In this document: one piece after another, positions 49,968-59,104 of the stretch
Position numbering within the stretch: the stretch's first letter is position 1
Layout: each line of letters begins with the position of its first letter
DNA from: Bacteroidota bacterium
GTDB lineage: Bacteria > Bacteroidota > Bacteroidia > Bacteroidales > GCA-2711565
Assembly: GCA_018816945.1 (NCBI GenBank)
Contig: JAHIVC010000071.1
Span: 35,773-99,772, forward strand
Length of the DNA: 64,000 nucleotides
Direction: 5' to 3'
Program-made: the position numbers and the translations under genes
The notes under the pieces: generated by a model
The model's database searches: none
What the model saw: only the letters and a program-made list of their open reading frames with translations
Told to the model about the DNA's origin: nothing

Positions 49968-52148
49968 TTATTTTTCTCCCGGATGATAAGTCCGTTCGGC
50001 ATTTTTTTCAATATCTGCTTTATAAAAGTTCACATCTTTAAATTTCCCTTTGGTATAATCCAATGCCTGGTCGGCAAAATGAGGAGAATCTGGATCGCCA
50101 CTCTGGCCCCCGGCCAAACTGCTTTTTGCAATAATTTTTTCTCCAAATTCAACTATGCAAACAAAACTGTTGCCGCTTGTTCCGTACATTTTTTTTGTTC
50201 CCGGGTATGCACGGCTGCCGAAAGAGGCCAACGATCCCCATCTGGAAGATGTAAATCCAACAGGCAAACTTGGCAGATTATCATTAAAAGGTTGTTCAAT
50301 TTCGCCGTTTACACGCTGATATCGGTTAATTTCTCCCCAAGGTGTTTTCCAGCTTCCAAAATCATTTTTTAATTTGTTAACTGCCAACAACAATGAGTTT
50401 AACCTGTTTTCACTGCTCATGCCATTGGCTAAATAATCGTAAACATTTATTTCCGGGGCAATTTGCAATATCCGCGCAGCATTCATCATTTCTTGTCCCC
50501 AATAAACGGCAAGTGAAGTTTCAATAGATTCTTCTGAAAAACGCAAATCCCATTTTCGCAATGCTTCGGTGGGCTCACGCAGCTCGTCTTTTAATTTTTC
50601 ATCCGAAGAGTTTAAATTCGCATAATCATCTAATAAAGCAGGAATATATGATACAAAAGCGGGAAGATAAGAATCATATGCTGCGTCACGCAATTTTTCT
50701 AAAGTAAAATCTGTTTGATTTTCCAAAACCATCACAGCATGCAATTGCCGGAAGTTTTGAAGATCAGGTGCCATATAGGTTGGAAAATCCTCGCGCTTCG
50801 GACTAAAATTGCCTGAAACCGTAAACGGGGTTGCATTACAATTTTGGATCCACCCGTTTTCTGGGTTTAAAACATGAATCATATCTTTGATGTCATGTAA
50901 TCCTTTCCAATCTGTTTCAGGGTCGCTGCCGTCAACAATGCCTTTCCAATTATAGTTTTCATTTCGTACGGGCATAAAATTGCCGTGGAAATAGGCGATA
51001 TTCCCATCTGCATCTGCATAAACCGTGTTATTCGACGAATTGGTTTTTATTTCCATGGTTTGGTAAAATTCGTCGTAACTGCTTGCTTTAGTCCGCATAT
51101 ACGATTGGGTCAATGCTTTTTCATGTTCAACCATTAAACTGATCGAAACCCATTTGTCACCAGCTTCTCTGATGATAGGCCCGTGATGCGTGTAATAGGC
51201 AGTTACTTTTTTCTCTGATAGTTTTTGACCATCCTTATATTTTAAAGTGATTTCTTTTTCGATGACCGGCTTTAATTCTGCACCATATTTATAAAAATAC
51301 TTGCCATCTTGCTCCACGATTGTTTCGTAATAATAATCAATCACATCAGCGGCACTTGAAGTATGCATCCAGCCACATTTGTCGTTAAAACCCTGATAAA
51401 CGAAAAACTGTCCCCAGGTTACGGCACCGTAAGCATTTAGGCCTTCTTCACTGGTCATGTGAACTTCCGGCCGGAAGAAAAAAGAAGTATGGGGATTAAT
51501 TAGGAAAAGCGCATTTCCGTTCACTGTATTCTTAGGTGAGATCGCAAATCCGTTCGATCCTCTTGGTTCAGTATCCTGATCAATAATGACTTCGGCTACT
51601 TCTTTTTTTGTATTATTCAAATAGAACGAAGCTAAATCACGGGTTGAAATTTGTTCGATATCGCCACCAATGCTTCCTTCGCTAAAAGTCAAAGCCATCC
51701 AGGGTTCAAAATGAGTGATAATTTTAGGTTTAACTTCGGGATGGGTGTATAAATAATAATTAATCCCATCGGCGAAAGCATCCATTAGTTTTTTTAACCA
51801 TTTCGGACTGTTTTCATATTCCTTTTTTACTTCCACGGGGTCGATGTACAATTTCATCCGAAGATCAGCAGATAAGGAAGATTCTCCCTCAAATTCAGCC
51901 ATTCGACCCATCGCAGTTGCATAATTAACTTCTACCCGATTAAAATCATCTTCGCATTGTGCGTACAATAATCCAAAAACTGCATCAGCGTCGGTTTTCC
52001 CATAAACGTGAGGAATTCCCCAGTTGTCGCGAATGATGGTAATGTTTTCGGCTTGTTTCTGCCATTTGGAAAGATTTGGATCGGCTGTGTTACAAGCAAC
52101 GATTAAAAAAAGTAAGGCTAAAAAGCTGAGGATTGATTTGATTTTCAT
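49968..52148 (-). CDS. Penicillin acylase-family lipoprotein
   Basis: A 726-residue N-terminal nucleophile hydrolase. The signal ends in the lipobox LIVAC (Cys19), so the protein is lipid-anchored. WGIPHVYGKTDADAVFGLLYAQCEDDF is the alpha-subunit start, and EPRGSNGFAISP contains the beta-chain Ser198 that is freed by self-cleavage. GGQSGDPDSPHFADQ near the end is the conserved C-terminal block. Relatives cleave penicillin G, cephalosporins or acyl-homoserine lactones (PvdQ). The actual amide substrate is unknown. Confidence 0.92.
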   Translation of the reverse strand: MKIKSILSFLALLFLIVACNTADPNLSKWQKQAENITIIRDNWGIPHVYGKTDADAVFGLLYAQCEDDFNRVEVNYATAMGRMAEFEGESSLSADLRMKLYIDPVEVKKEYENSPKWLKKLMDAFADGINYYLYTHPEVKPKIITHFEPWMALTFSEGSIGGDIEQISTRDLASFYLNNTKKEVAEVIIDQDTEPRGSNGFAISPKNTVNGNALFLINPHTSFFFRPEVHMTSEEGLNAYGAVTWGQFFVYQGFNDKCGWMHTSSAADVIDYYYETIVEQDGKYFYKYGAELKPVIEKEITLKYKDGQKLSEKKVTAYYTHHGPIIREAGDKWVSISLMVEHEKALTQSYMRTKASSYDEFYQTMEIKTNSSNNTVYADADGNIAYFHGNFMPVRNENYNWKGIVDGSDPETDWKGLHDIKDMIHVLNPENGWIQNCNATPFTVSGNFSPKREDFPTYMAPDLQNFRQLHAVMVLENQTDFTLEKLRDAAYDSYLPAFVSYIPALLDDYANLNSSDEKLKDELREPTEALRKWDLRFSEESIETSLAVYWGQEMMNAARILQIAPEINVYDYLANGMSSENRLNSLLLAVNKLKNDFGSWKTPWGEINRYQRVNGEIEQPFNDNLPSLPVGFTSSRWGSLASFGSRAYPGTKKMYGTSGNSFVCIVEFGEKIIAKSSLAGGQSGDPDSPHFADQALDYTKGKFKDVNFYKADIEKNAERTYHPGEK

Positions 52149-52769
52149 GTCAGTAGATTTATGTTATTGAATTTGGTTTTTTTCAATAGTTCAATATTTT
52201 AAGTGCGATTATTTGAACAGATGAAATTATAAAAAATTAGTGAAGATCAATTCAAATTTAATGCAAAATCTGCAAGTCAGGCATTTCATCGACCATAGCG
52301 CGGATTCTATCGTTAAAAATAAAAAGTGAAAAGTTAAAAGTGATTTGTGATTAGTGAGATGCTGATATTAGATAATCAATTACTCAAGTTTCGCATGTAA
52401 TTTTCCAAACTCTTATATCTGATAGCCAATGAAATATAATTTAATTTTGACCTTAGTGGCACTTTGTGTCACTTTGTGGCATCTTTGTGTCACTTTGTGT
52501 CACTTTGTGGTTCTTAGTGACATAGCTAATGAGTTGTTGCACAGAGCTGCACAAAGAAGTCACGGAGATACACAAAGAGAATTTTGATAGAAATTAAATC
52601 TGTAATTGACTATATATCAATAGTTTTTATGTTTTTAATATAAATTAATTATCTGATTTTCACTAAATAGGTTTAACCGCGAAACTTGAGTCAATTAAAT
52701 ATTGAAAATTGAAAATCAAAAATCAAAAATCAAAAATAGTTGGTTTTAAAAATAATGAATCAATAAAGA
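52149..52769. other. Gene-free region with degenerate short repeats
   Basis: No gene is visible. It holds a 7-bp-period tract (about 52325-52360: AAAAGTG, AAAAGTT, AAAAGTG, ATTTGTG units), a 10-11-bp-period CACTTTGTGT tract (about 52450-52520), a CACAGAG-type block (about 52535-52585) and another 7-bp-period tract (about 52700-52735: ATTGAAA then ATCAAAA). The CACAGAG block recurs in inverted orientation near 63755-63800. Confidence 0.7.
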
Positions 52770-53525
52770 TCAGAACGCTTCAAGTTCTTCATAAATGAAT
52801 TCCTCAGAAGCTTCATGAATATTTCCGATTGCATTTTTCCCTCTAAGTTTTTGAACGCTATGATAGGTCAACTCAGTTTCTGTATAAGGCTGAATGATCG
52901 ATTTGATGATGTTTTCATCCGGAGTGGGTTCCAACCATTTATCTTCATTCTCTCCATTTAGTATAAGTGGCATCCGGGCTTCGGCCAATTTTGGATTATT
53001 ATGGATTTTTTTCATGATTTCATTGGCTTTAGTGGTAACGATGGTAAAGGTGTTCACAATTTCGCCACTTTCTTTGTCGAGCCACTCGCTCCATAAACCA
53101 CCAATGGCCATGGGCTTTTTATCTTTTTTTGAGATAAAAAAGGGATAGGGTTTCGATTTATGGTAATGATGTTCGTAAAATCCATCCAGGTAAAGTACAC
53201 ATCTTTTTTTAAGTGCCGCTTCCCTGAATGAAGGTTTCTCAAATATCGTTTCACCCCGTGCATTAATGGTATTATTCCATAATTGGAGTTTTTGTTTTTG
53301 ATCTTTAACCCAATGCGGAATTAACCCCCAAACGGATGGAACCGGAGTGGATGAATTTATATCAGGGTAAATTAATAAGGAAGGGTGGGTAAAGCCTGAT
53401 GCATGGTAATGGTTTATCAGGTATGGTGCCAGCTCTTTTTTAATTTGTCGGATACCTTCATCATCATGAAAACGAATCGCTCTTTTTAGCAGGGTTTCAA
53501 GTTTTGATTGAACATCATAGCACAT
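52770..53525 (-). CDS. SRAP-domain protein (SOS response-associated, YedK/HMCES type)
   Basis: A 251-residue protein that starts MCYDVQ, so Cys2 becomes the N-terminal nucleophile. WGLIPHWVKD, INARGETIFEKPSFREAALKKRCVLYLDGFYEHHY (with the catalytic-site Glu) and KIHNNPKLAEARMPLIL are the family motifs; the last one has an insertion compared with the usual IHxRMP. It covalently caps abasic sites in single-stranded DNA. The gene stands alone. Confidence 0.94.
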   Translation of the reverse strand: MCYDVQSKLETLLKRAIRFHDDEGIRQIKKELAPYLINHYHASGFTHPSLLIYPDINSSTPVPSVWGLIPHWVKDQKQKLQLWNNTINARGETIFEKPSFREAALKKRCVLYLDGFYEHHYHKSKPYPFFISKKDKKPMAIGGLWSEWLDKESGEIVNTFTIVTTKANEIMKKIHNNPKLAEARMPLILNGENEDKWLEPTPDENIIKSIIQPYTETELTYHSVQKLRGKNAIGNIHEASEEFIYEELEAF

Positions 53526-53631
53526 TTGGTCGATTTTATTGCTAAGTTAATATATTGTCATTATTTGGGTGGTACGCGCTATTTAATTTTTTCTAAATTT
53601 AAGATTCTTAAAAAACTGTAATTTTCTAAAT

Positions 53632-56430
53632 ATGCACAACATGAAAAAAAATGAAAGTAAAAGGGTATTTAATTTTTTATTTGCCTTTTTGTTATTGAAT
53701 CTGGCACTTATTACTGCTGTTCAGGCACAAAACAAGATTACAACTCCCAAGGAACAGTTTGGATTTAATATTGGTGACGATTATCATTTGATAAACTATA
53801 CCGAAATTGTTAATTATTGGGAAAAATTAAATGTGGAATCAGATCGGATGAAACTGGTTGATATTGGACCAACTGCTGAAGGCAGACGTCAGTTTATGGC
53901 AATTATCACTTCACCCGAAAATTTAAAAAAACTTGATCACTATCGGGAAATATCCGCCAAATTAGCATTAGCAAAAGGCCTTACGGACGATAATGCAAAA
54001 GCTTTGTCTATTGAAGGAAAAGCTGTTGTATGGATAGATGGAGGTTTGCATGCCACCGAAGTCGCTGGGTCACAACAGTTGATGCAACTGGCTTACAACA
54101 TGGTCAGTAAAAATGACGTTGAAACTTTAAGAATCCTGGATGATGTAATTTTACTGGCAGTATTTGCCAATCCGGATGGACTGGAATTGGTTGCCGACTG
54201 GTATATGAGAAAGGACAACGAAAAGGATCGATCCTACAATAATTTGCCCCGTTTATATCAAAAGTATATTGGCCATGATAACAACAGGGATTCGTACATG
54301 GTTACCCAACCCGAAACCGAGAATATGGCCCGTGTAATGTACAAAGAATGGTATCCGCAGTTGATGTACAATCATCATCAAACCGGTCCCAATGGAGCTA
54401 TCGTTTTTGTACCCCCATTCAGGGATCCGGTGAATTACTATTTTGATCCTTTGCTGATAATTGGGATACAATCGTTAGGAACGGCCATGCACAGCCGTTT
54501 AATAGCCGACGGGTTACCGGGAAGTGCAATGCGTTCGAAAGCAAATTATTCCACATGGTTCAATGGTAATCTGCGTACAACAGGATATTTTCATAATCAA
54601 ATCGGGATGCTGACCGAAATAAAGGGAACACCAGCACCGTTGGAATTGGAACTATATCCCGAAGAGTTACTATTAGGCACGGATATGCCATTTCCCGTAA
54701 CCCCTAGAATGCTTTATTTTAAGGATGCCATTCAATACTCTATTTCAATGGATATGGCTGTTTTAGACTATGCTTCACGAAACAGGGAACCCATACTTTA
54801 TAACAGATATTTAATGGGTAAGAACAATATTCAAAAAGGGAGCGGGGATAGTTGGACGATTCGCCCTAAAATTGTGGAGGAAGTAAGCAAGGAACTTAAA
54901 GCGGATCCTAAATTAAAAGAATTGTTGTCAGCTACAGGAAGAAGAAGGCCCGGAGCCCCGATGAAATATTATGATTTGTTTAAAAAGCCCGAAAATCGTG
55001 ATCCAAGAGCTTACATCGTTTCTGCTGATCAGATTGATTTTGCAACTGCAACGAAATTTGTAAACACTTTTATTAAGAATGGAGTGGATGTATTACAAGC
55101 AACCGCTGATTTTAAAGTGAACGGAAAAACTTATCCCGTCGGATCCTATATTTTCAAAACAGATCAGGCTTTCAGGCCACATATTTTAGATTTGTTTGAG
55201 CCTCAGGATCACCCAAATGATTTTCAATACCCCGGAGGACCACCGGTTGCACCATACGACAATGCAGGATATACATTGGCCTATCAAATGGGGATTGAGT
55301 TCGAACGGATAATGGAAGGGATAGAAGGTCCTTTTGAAAAAATTGAAGGATTGGCAACTCCATTGCCAGGCAAAGTTACCAATGCAAAAAATGCAACAGG
55401 ATTCTTGCTGTCTCACCAAATCAATGATGCAGCGATTGTTACAAACCGACTGTTAAAATCCAAACATCAAATTTTTTGGCTGACAAATCCAATCGAGGTA
55501 AATGGCAAAACATACCCTGTGGGTACCATTTATATCAAAGCAAAAAGTTCAAGCCTGAAAATTATAGAGGAGATGGCTAATCAATTAGGGATAAACTTTG
55601 AAGGAACAATGAAGGAACCCATTTCTTCGGCATTGGAATTATCCTCACCACGAATCGCTTTGTGGGATACCTATGGCGGTTCCATGTCTTCCGGATGGAC
55701 AAGATGGATAATGGAACAATATGAATTTCCATTTGATGTTGTATATCCAAAGGCTCTTGATGCCGGTGATCTGAATAAAAAGTATGATGTGATCGTATTC
55801 GTGAGCGGTGCAATTCCTTCCGGTGAAGCAAGGACAGCATCATTCGGACGGGGACAGTTGAATGACAGTACTATACCTGAAGAATACCGATCGTGGTTAG
55901 GACAAATAACACCGGCAAAAACCATCCCGCAATTGATCTCATTTCTGAACAATGGAGGAAGTATTATCGCCATCGGCAGTTCGACGAATTTGGCCGGACA
56001 CCTGAAATTACCTATGAGCAATCACATGGTTGATAAGGATGGTAATTCTTTAAAACCTGAGGTGTATTATATTCCTGCTACCATTTTGCAAGTAAGGATG
56101 GATAATAAACAACCCATTGCTTATGGGATGAACGAAAGGGTAAATATTTTCTTTGATGAAAGCCCGGTTTTCCGTTTTAAACCTGAAGCGGATAAAAAGG
56201 GTGTGAAGTCGATTGCATGGTTCGATAGTGATAAACCTTTAACCAGCGGATGGGCATGGGGACAAGACCGTTTGTACGGAGGCGTTGCCATTGCAGAAGC
56301 AAAAGTCGGTAAAGGGAATTTGTATTTATTCGGACCCGAAATTTTATACCGGGCTCAATCGCATGGAACTTTTAAATTGTTTTTTAACGGACTGTTTTTA
56401 AGTACTTCTAAAAGTACAACTTTAAAGTAG
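53632..56430 (+). CDS. Secreted M14-family zinc carboxypeptidase
   Basis: A 932-residue protein with a signal peptide (residues 5-33, FLFAFLLLNLALITAVQAQ). The M14 catalytic domain has DGGLHATEVAG (zinc ligands H140 and E143) and LMYNHHQTGP (third ligand H248 or H249). The C-terminal half (about 440-930) is a large extension with two copies of a KVNGKTYPVGSYIFK / EVNGKTYPVGTIYIK element and a GATase-like region (LWDTYGGSMSSGWTRWIMEQYEFPF). It would digest peptides outside the cytoplasm. An ATG three codons later (MKKNES) is an alternative start. Confidence 0.93.
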   Translation: MHNMKKNESKRVFNFLFAFLLLNLALITAVQAQNKITTPKEQFGFNIGDDYHLINYTEIVNYWEKLNVESDRMKLVDIGPTAEGRRQFMAIITSPENLKKLDHYREISAKLALAKGLTDDNAKALSIEGKAVVWIDGGLHATEVAGSQQLMQLAYNMVSKNDVETLRILDDVILLAVFANPDGLELVADWYMRKDNEKDRSYNNLPRLYQKYIGHDNNRDSYMVTQPETENMARVMYKEWYPQLMYNHHQTGPNGAIVFVPPFRDPVNYYFDPLLIIGIQSLGTAMHSRLIADGLPGSAMRSKANYSTWFNGNLRTTGYFHNQIGMLTEIKGTPAPLELELYPEELLLGTDMPFPVTPRMLYFKDAIQYSISMDMAVLDYASRNREPILYNRYLMGKNNIQKGSGDSWTIRPKIVEEVSKELKADPKLKELLSATGRRRPGAPMKYYDLFKKPENRDPRAYIVSADQIDFATATKFVNTFIKNGVDVLQATADFKVNGKTYPVGSYIFKTDQAFRPHILDLFEPQDHPNDFQYPGGPPVAPYDNAGYTLAYQMGIEFERIMEGIEGPFEKIEGLATPLPGKVTNAKNATGFLLSHQINDAAIVTNRLLKSKHQIFWLTNPIEVNGKTYPVGTIYIKAKSSSLKIIEEMANQLGINFEGTMKEPISSALELSSPRIALWDTYGGSMSSGWTRWIMEQYEFPFDVVYPKALDAGDLNKKYDVIVFVSGAIPSGEARTASFGRGQLNDSTIPEEYRSWLGQITPAKTIPQLISFLNNGGSIIAIGSSTNLAGHLKLPMSNHMVDKDGNSLKPEVYYIPATILQVRMDNKQPIAYGMNERVNIFFDESPVFRFKPEADKKGVKSIAWFDSDKPLTSGWAWGQDRLYGGVAIAEAKVGKGNLYLFGPEILYRAQSHGTFKLFFNGLFLSTSKSTTLK

Positions 56431-56451
56431 CAGATATGAATTAGTTAAAAA

Positions 56452-56490
56452 AAAGGACGCCATCCCGATTTTATTGGGGTGGCGTCCTTT
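56452..56490. terminator. Bidirectional terminator (GGGATGGC family)
   Basis: AAAGGACGCCATCCC (56452-56466) pairs with GGGGTGGCGTCCTTT (56476-56490), including G-T pairs, with A and T runs on both sides. It separates the converging M14 and acetolactate decarboxylase genes. Confidence 0.9.
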
Positions 56491-56511
56491 CATTTTACTG
56501 TTTCAATAAAT

Positions 56512-57324
56512 TTATCTTTCAACCTTCTCCATTTCTTCACTTCTGTCTTTTACCAAATTTAAATTATAAAAGCCAGAAGAATTATTCAACGAGATTTGGA
56601 TTTCATGAATAAAATCAATAGAAATTTTGACTTCTGATATGGTACAATTTAGCAGATGGCCACCACGGCTCTTATCTTCATTTATAAAATGATAATGATA
56701 GGCAGGAACATTTACCCCTCCAAAATATTCTGGAACGCGAAATCCAACCATGGAGCCGGTTTCTGAAATAAATTCGAATATTGGCTGCTCTTTAACGACT
56801 TCAACCAGAGGTGGATATGGCTTGTTTTGTTTTGGAACGCTACGGGTAATCGCTTTATTGAATTTACCTTCAACCTTAATGGCATAAAAAATATTATTTG
56901 TTGGAATAATTCCATCAATTAATTTATTGAGTTGCTCAAAATCTAATTCATTGGTTAAAGTGAAACTTGTATCTGCAACAAAATGAGTCACAACGGCAAA
57001 AGGTGTTTTCATTTCAAGGTTTACAGGATAAACCATGCCATCAGCTTTTATTTGATAAAAATTTCCATCGAGTGCGAGCATTTCTCCATCCAGTTGATTG
57101 AAGGTACCAATACCAAAATTGCCTTTTTTTGAGAGTTCTTCAAAACTCATCGTGCCATCATAATTGCCTGAGAGTAATGCATCAAAAGTAGAAGTTTGAA
57201 AAATTGCATCATTTTCCTGAATATCATTGTTTTGGCATGATATAAATACAATGACTAAAACCAAAAATAAAATAGAATTTATTCGTGACATGGCAACTTT
57301 TTTTAAATATAATTCCAAACTCAT
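56512..57324 (-). CDS. budA: Alpha-acetolactate decarboxylase, predicted lipoprotein
   Basis: A 270-residue protein. The core matches acetolactate decarboxylase: FDALLSGNYDGTMSFEELSKKGNFGIGTFNQLDGEM, YAIKVEGKF, and the zinc ligands in AYHYHFINEDKSRGGHLL (H210, H212, H223). It makes acetoin from acetolactate. The N terminus is a lipoprotein signal (FLVLVIVFISC, Cys30 by the long start; an ATG at 57291 gives a shorter, more typical signal), which would place the enzyme outside the cytoplasm. No acetolactate synthase is adjacent. The 3' end faces the shared terminator. Confidence 0.9.
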   Translation of the reverse strand: MSLELYLKKVAMSRINSILFLVLVIVFISCQNNDIQENDAIFQTSTFDALLSGNYDGTMSFEELSKKGNFGIGTFNQLDGEMLALDGNFYQIKADGMVYPVNLEMKTPFAVVTHFVADTSFTLTNELDFEQLNKLIDGIIPTNNIFYAIKVEGKFNKAITRSVPKQNKPYPPLVEVVKEQPIFEFISETGSMVGFRVPEYFGGVNVPAYHYHFINEDKSRGGHLLNCTISEVKISIDFIHEIQISLNNSSGFYNLNLVKDRSEEMEKVER

Positions 57325-57366
57325 AACTCATAACCCATAACCCATAACCCATCATTCATCATTCAT
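57321..57366. repeat. Heptanucleotide repeat CCATAAC-type
   Basis: TCATAAC, TCATAAC, CCATAAC, CCATAAC units (7-bp period) are followed by CATT/CATC repeats. It lies between budA and the metallophosphoesterase stop. Confidence 0.65.
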
Positions 57367-58266
57367 CACCTTCCATCCATAATCAATGTATTCATAACTG
57401 AAATCGTCGTTCTTTATGTCGATTTTCAGAAATCCTTCTTCAAAGCCATAGTACTTCCCCTCCCACCAACTGGAAGAAACAGCACCCCCCGTAATAAAAT
57501 GAGTGCCATTAATCAAAATATCTTCAATTATATGCAGGTGTCCCTGTAAAACCAGTTTTAAATTATAGTCATTAAATAAATCCAATACTTCTTTTGAGTT
57601 ATAAACTACCCCTGAGGAATCTATGGGTACAGTACTTCCATGAGATCTGTGTTTAAATGCTGTAATCAAAGGAATATGGGTGCTGATTACAATGGGTATA
57701 TTTTTATCGGTATTGCTCAATTCTTTTTTGATCCATTCAATTTGCGCATCATCAATCAGTCCTGTATATTTCTTGTTTGCTTTTTCTTCTACTGAATTTA
57801 AAATCATAAATTTCCAGCCTTTATGCGTAAAACTTTGATAGGATTTTCCAATCTTGTTTTCGAACATTTTTTCGCCGTAATCCGGGTTGTTTTCAATACC
57901 TTCTTCCTTGATGTACATTCCATAGATTTCATGATTGCCCATCGTGTTATAAAAAGGAATGTCATAGTCGTTGGTAACTTCCAGATATAAGTTATATAGC
58001 GAATCCGCACGTTCGTGAGAAACCCCGAGGGCATCCATTATCAGGTCGCCGCCGGTGATAATAAAATCGGGATTCATAGTAACGATGGTATCCAGTGCTT
58101 GCCTGAATCCCTGTACCGCATTTAGTTCAGGTTGCAAATGAATGTCGGTCATGAATACAAATGAAAATGAATTATCATTTGAAGCTTTTTTTTGACAACT
58201 GGCACTAAATAAAACTAGCGTAAGCAGTATTATTGAAAAGGGGATGAGGAATGGTGTTTTTTTCAT
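57352..58266 (-). CDS. Calcineurin-like metallophosphoesterase lipoprotein
   Basis: A 304-residue protein with a lipoprotein signal (SIILLTLVLFSASC, Cys24). The metallophosphoesterase motifs are MTDIHLQPE, GGDLIMDAL, MGNHEIYG, ISTHIPL and LQGHLHIIED, in the right order for a dinuclear metal site. It cleaves a phosphoester in the periplasm or at the outer membrane. The substrate is not predictable. Confidence 0.93.
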   Translation of the reverse strand: MKKTPFLIPFSIILLTLVLFSASCQKKASNDNSFSFVFMTDIHLQPELNAVQGFRQALDTIVTMNPDFIITGGDLIMDALGVSHERADSLYNLYLEVTNDYDIPFYNTMGNHEIYGMYIKEEGIENNPDYGEKMFENKIGKSYQSFTHKGWKFMILNSVEEKANKKYTGLIDDAQIEWIKKELSNTDKNIPIVISTHIPLITAFKHRSHGSTVPIDSSGVVYNSKEVLDLFNDYNLKLVLQGHLHIIEDILINGTHFITGGAVSSSWWEGKYYGFEEGFLKIDIKNDDFSYEYIDYGWKVMNDE

Positions 58267-58392
58267 AGCAGGTTAATTAATTGGTTGTTAAAGATATAAA
58301 ATTTCGATTTTAAAATTCTATAAGGAAAAAAAACTTTCAAGTTTAAATAGGGGATCGTATATGGAACTCGATTCTGTTCTAATAAGGTAAGC

Positions 58393-59100
58393 CTAATGAT
58401 TATTAGAGTTTCTCTCAAATCTGCAAAAAGTAAAATGTTGTTTAAATCCACCTGGAGTCTTATGTTCAGGGTTGAGACTTTCTTTAAGTTTAAAATGAGG
58501 ATTAAATGTTTTATTAAGTAAATCTGTAGAATATTGGCTGATGTTCAGCCCACTGCATTTGGTAGGTCCTTTCTCAGAAAAAGTACCAATAATAATACTT
58601 CCATTTGTATGGATAGCATCCGCCGAAATACTTACATATTTTTCAATTTCATCCTTTTTAATAAGAAAATGAAAAGCAGCCCGATCGTGCCAGCAATCAT
58701 ATTTTTTATGGGGTTTAAAATCCAGAATATCACTTACAATCCATTCAATTTTAGTTGCATCATTGCCCAATCTTTGTTTGGCCCGTTCGATTGCTTTTGC
58801 AGATAAGTCCAAAACTGTAATATTTGTATAACCTTCCGAAATGAGGATGGGAGCCAGGTGACTGTCGCCTCCTCCAATATCAATAATACTTGCAGTTTTT
58901 AGAAGATTAAGGTCTTTAATCATTTTAAGAGAAGTTACTGGTACGCTTTGATACCAGCCAACTTCATGCAGTTCCTTAGTAGAATAGATGTTTTCCCAGT
59001 GCTGGAAACGTGTAATTTCTTCCATACAATGATAGCTTGTTGAGTTATGCTTTAGTTGATCCGGCAAACGTATATCAAAGCCTGCCGGATAATAGTTCAT
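58393..59100 (-). CDS. Class I SAM-dependent methyltransferase
   Basis: A 235-residue protein with motif I ASIIDIGGGDSHLAPIL (GGGDS in place of GxGxG), VLDLSAKAIERAKQRL, IVSDILDFKP and YDCWHDRAAFHFL. The HWENIYSTKELHEVGWYQ opening is that of the thiopurine/tellurite-type small methyltransferases. The ending is basic. It lies 4 bp after the pepP gene and is probably co-transcribed with it. Confidence 0.9.
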   Translation of the reverse strand: MNYYPAGFDIRLPDQLKHNSTSYHCMEEITRFQHWENIYSTKELHEVGWYQSVPVTSLKMIKDLNLLKTASIIDIGGGDSHLAPILISEGYTNITVLDLSAKAIERAKQRLGNDATKIEWIVSDILDFKPHKKYDCWHDRAAFHFLIKKDEIEKYVSISADAIHTNGSIIIGTFSEKGPTKCSGLNISQYSTDLLNKTFNPHFKLKESLNPEHKTPGGFKQHFTFCRFERNSNNH

Positions 59101-59104
59101 TTAT

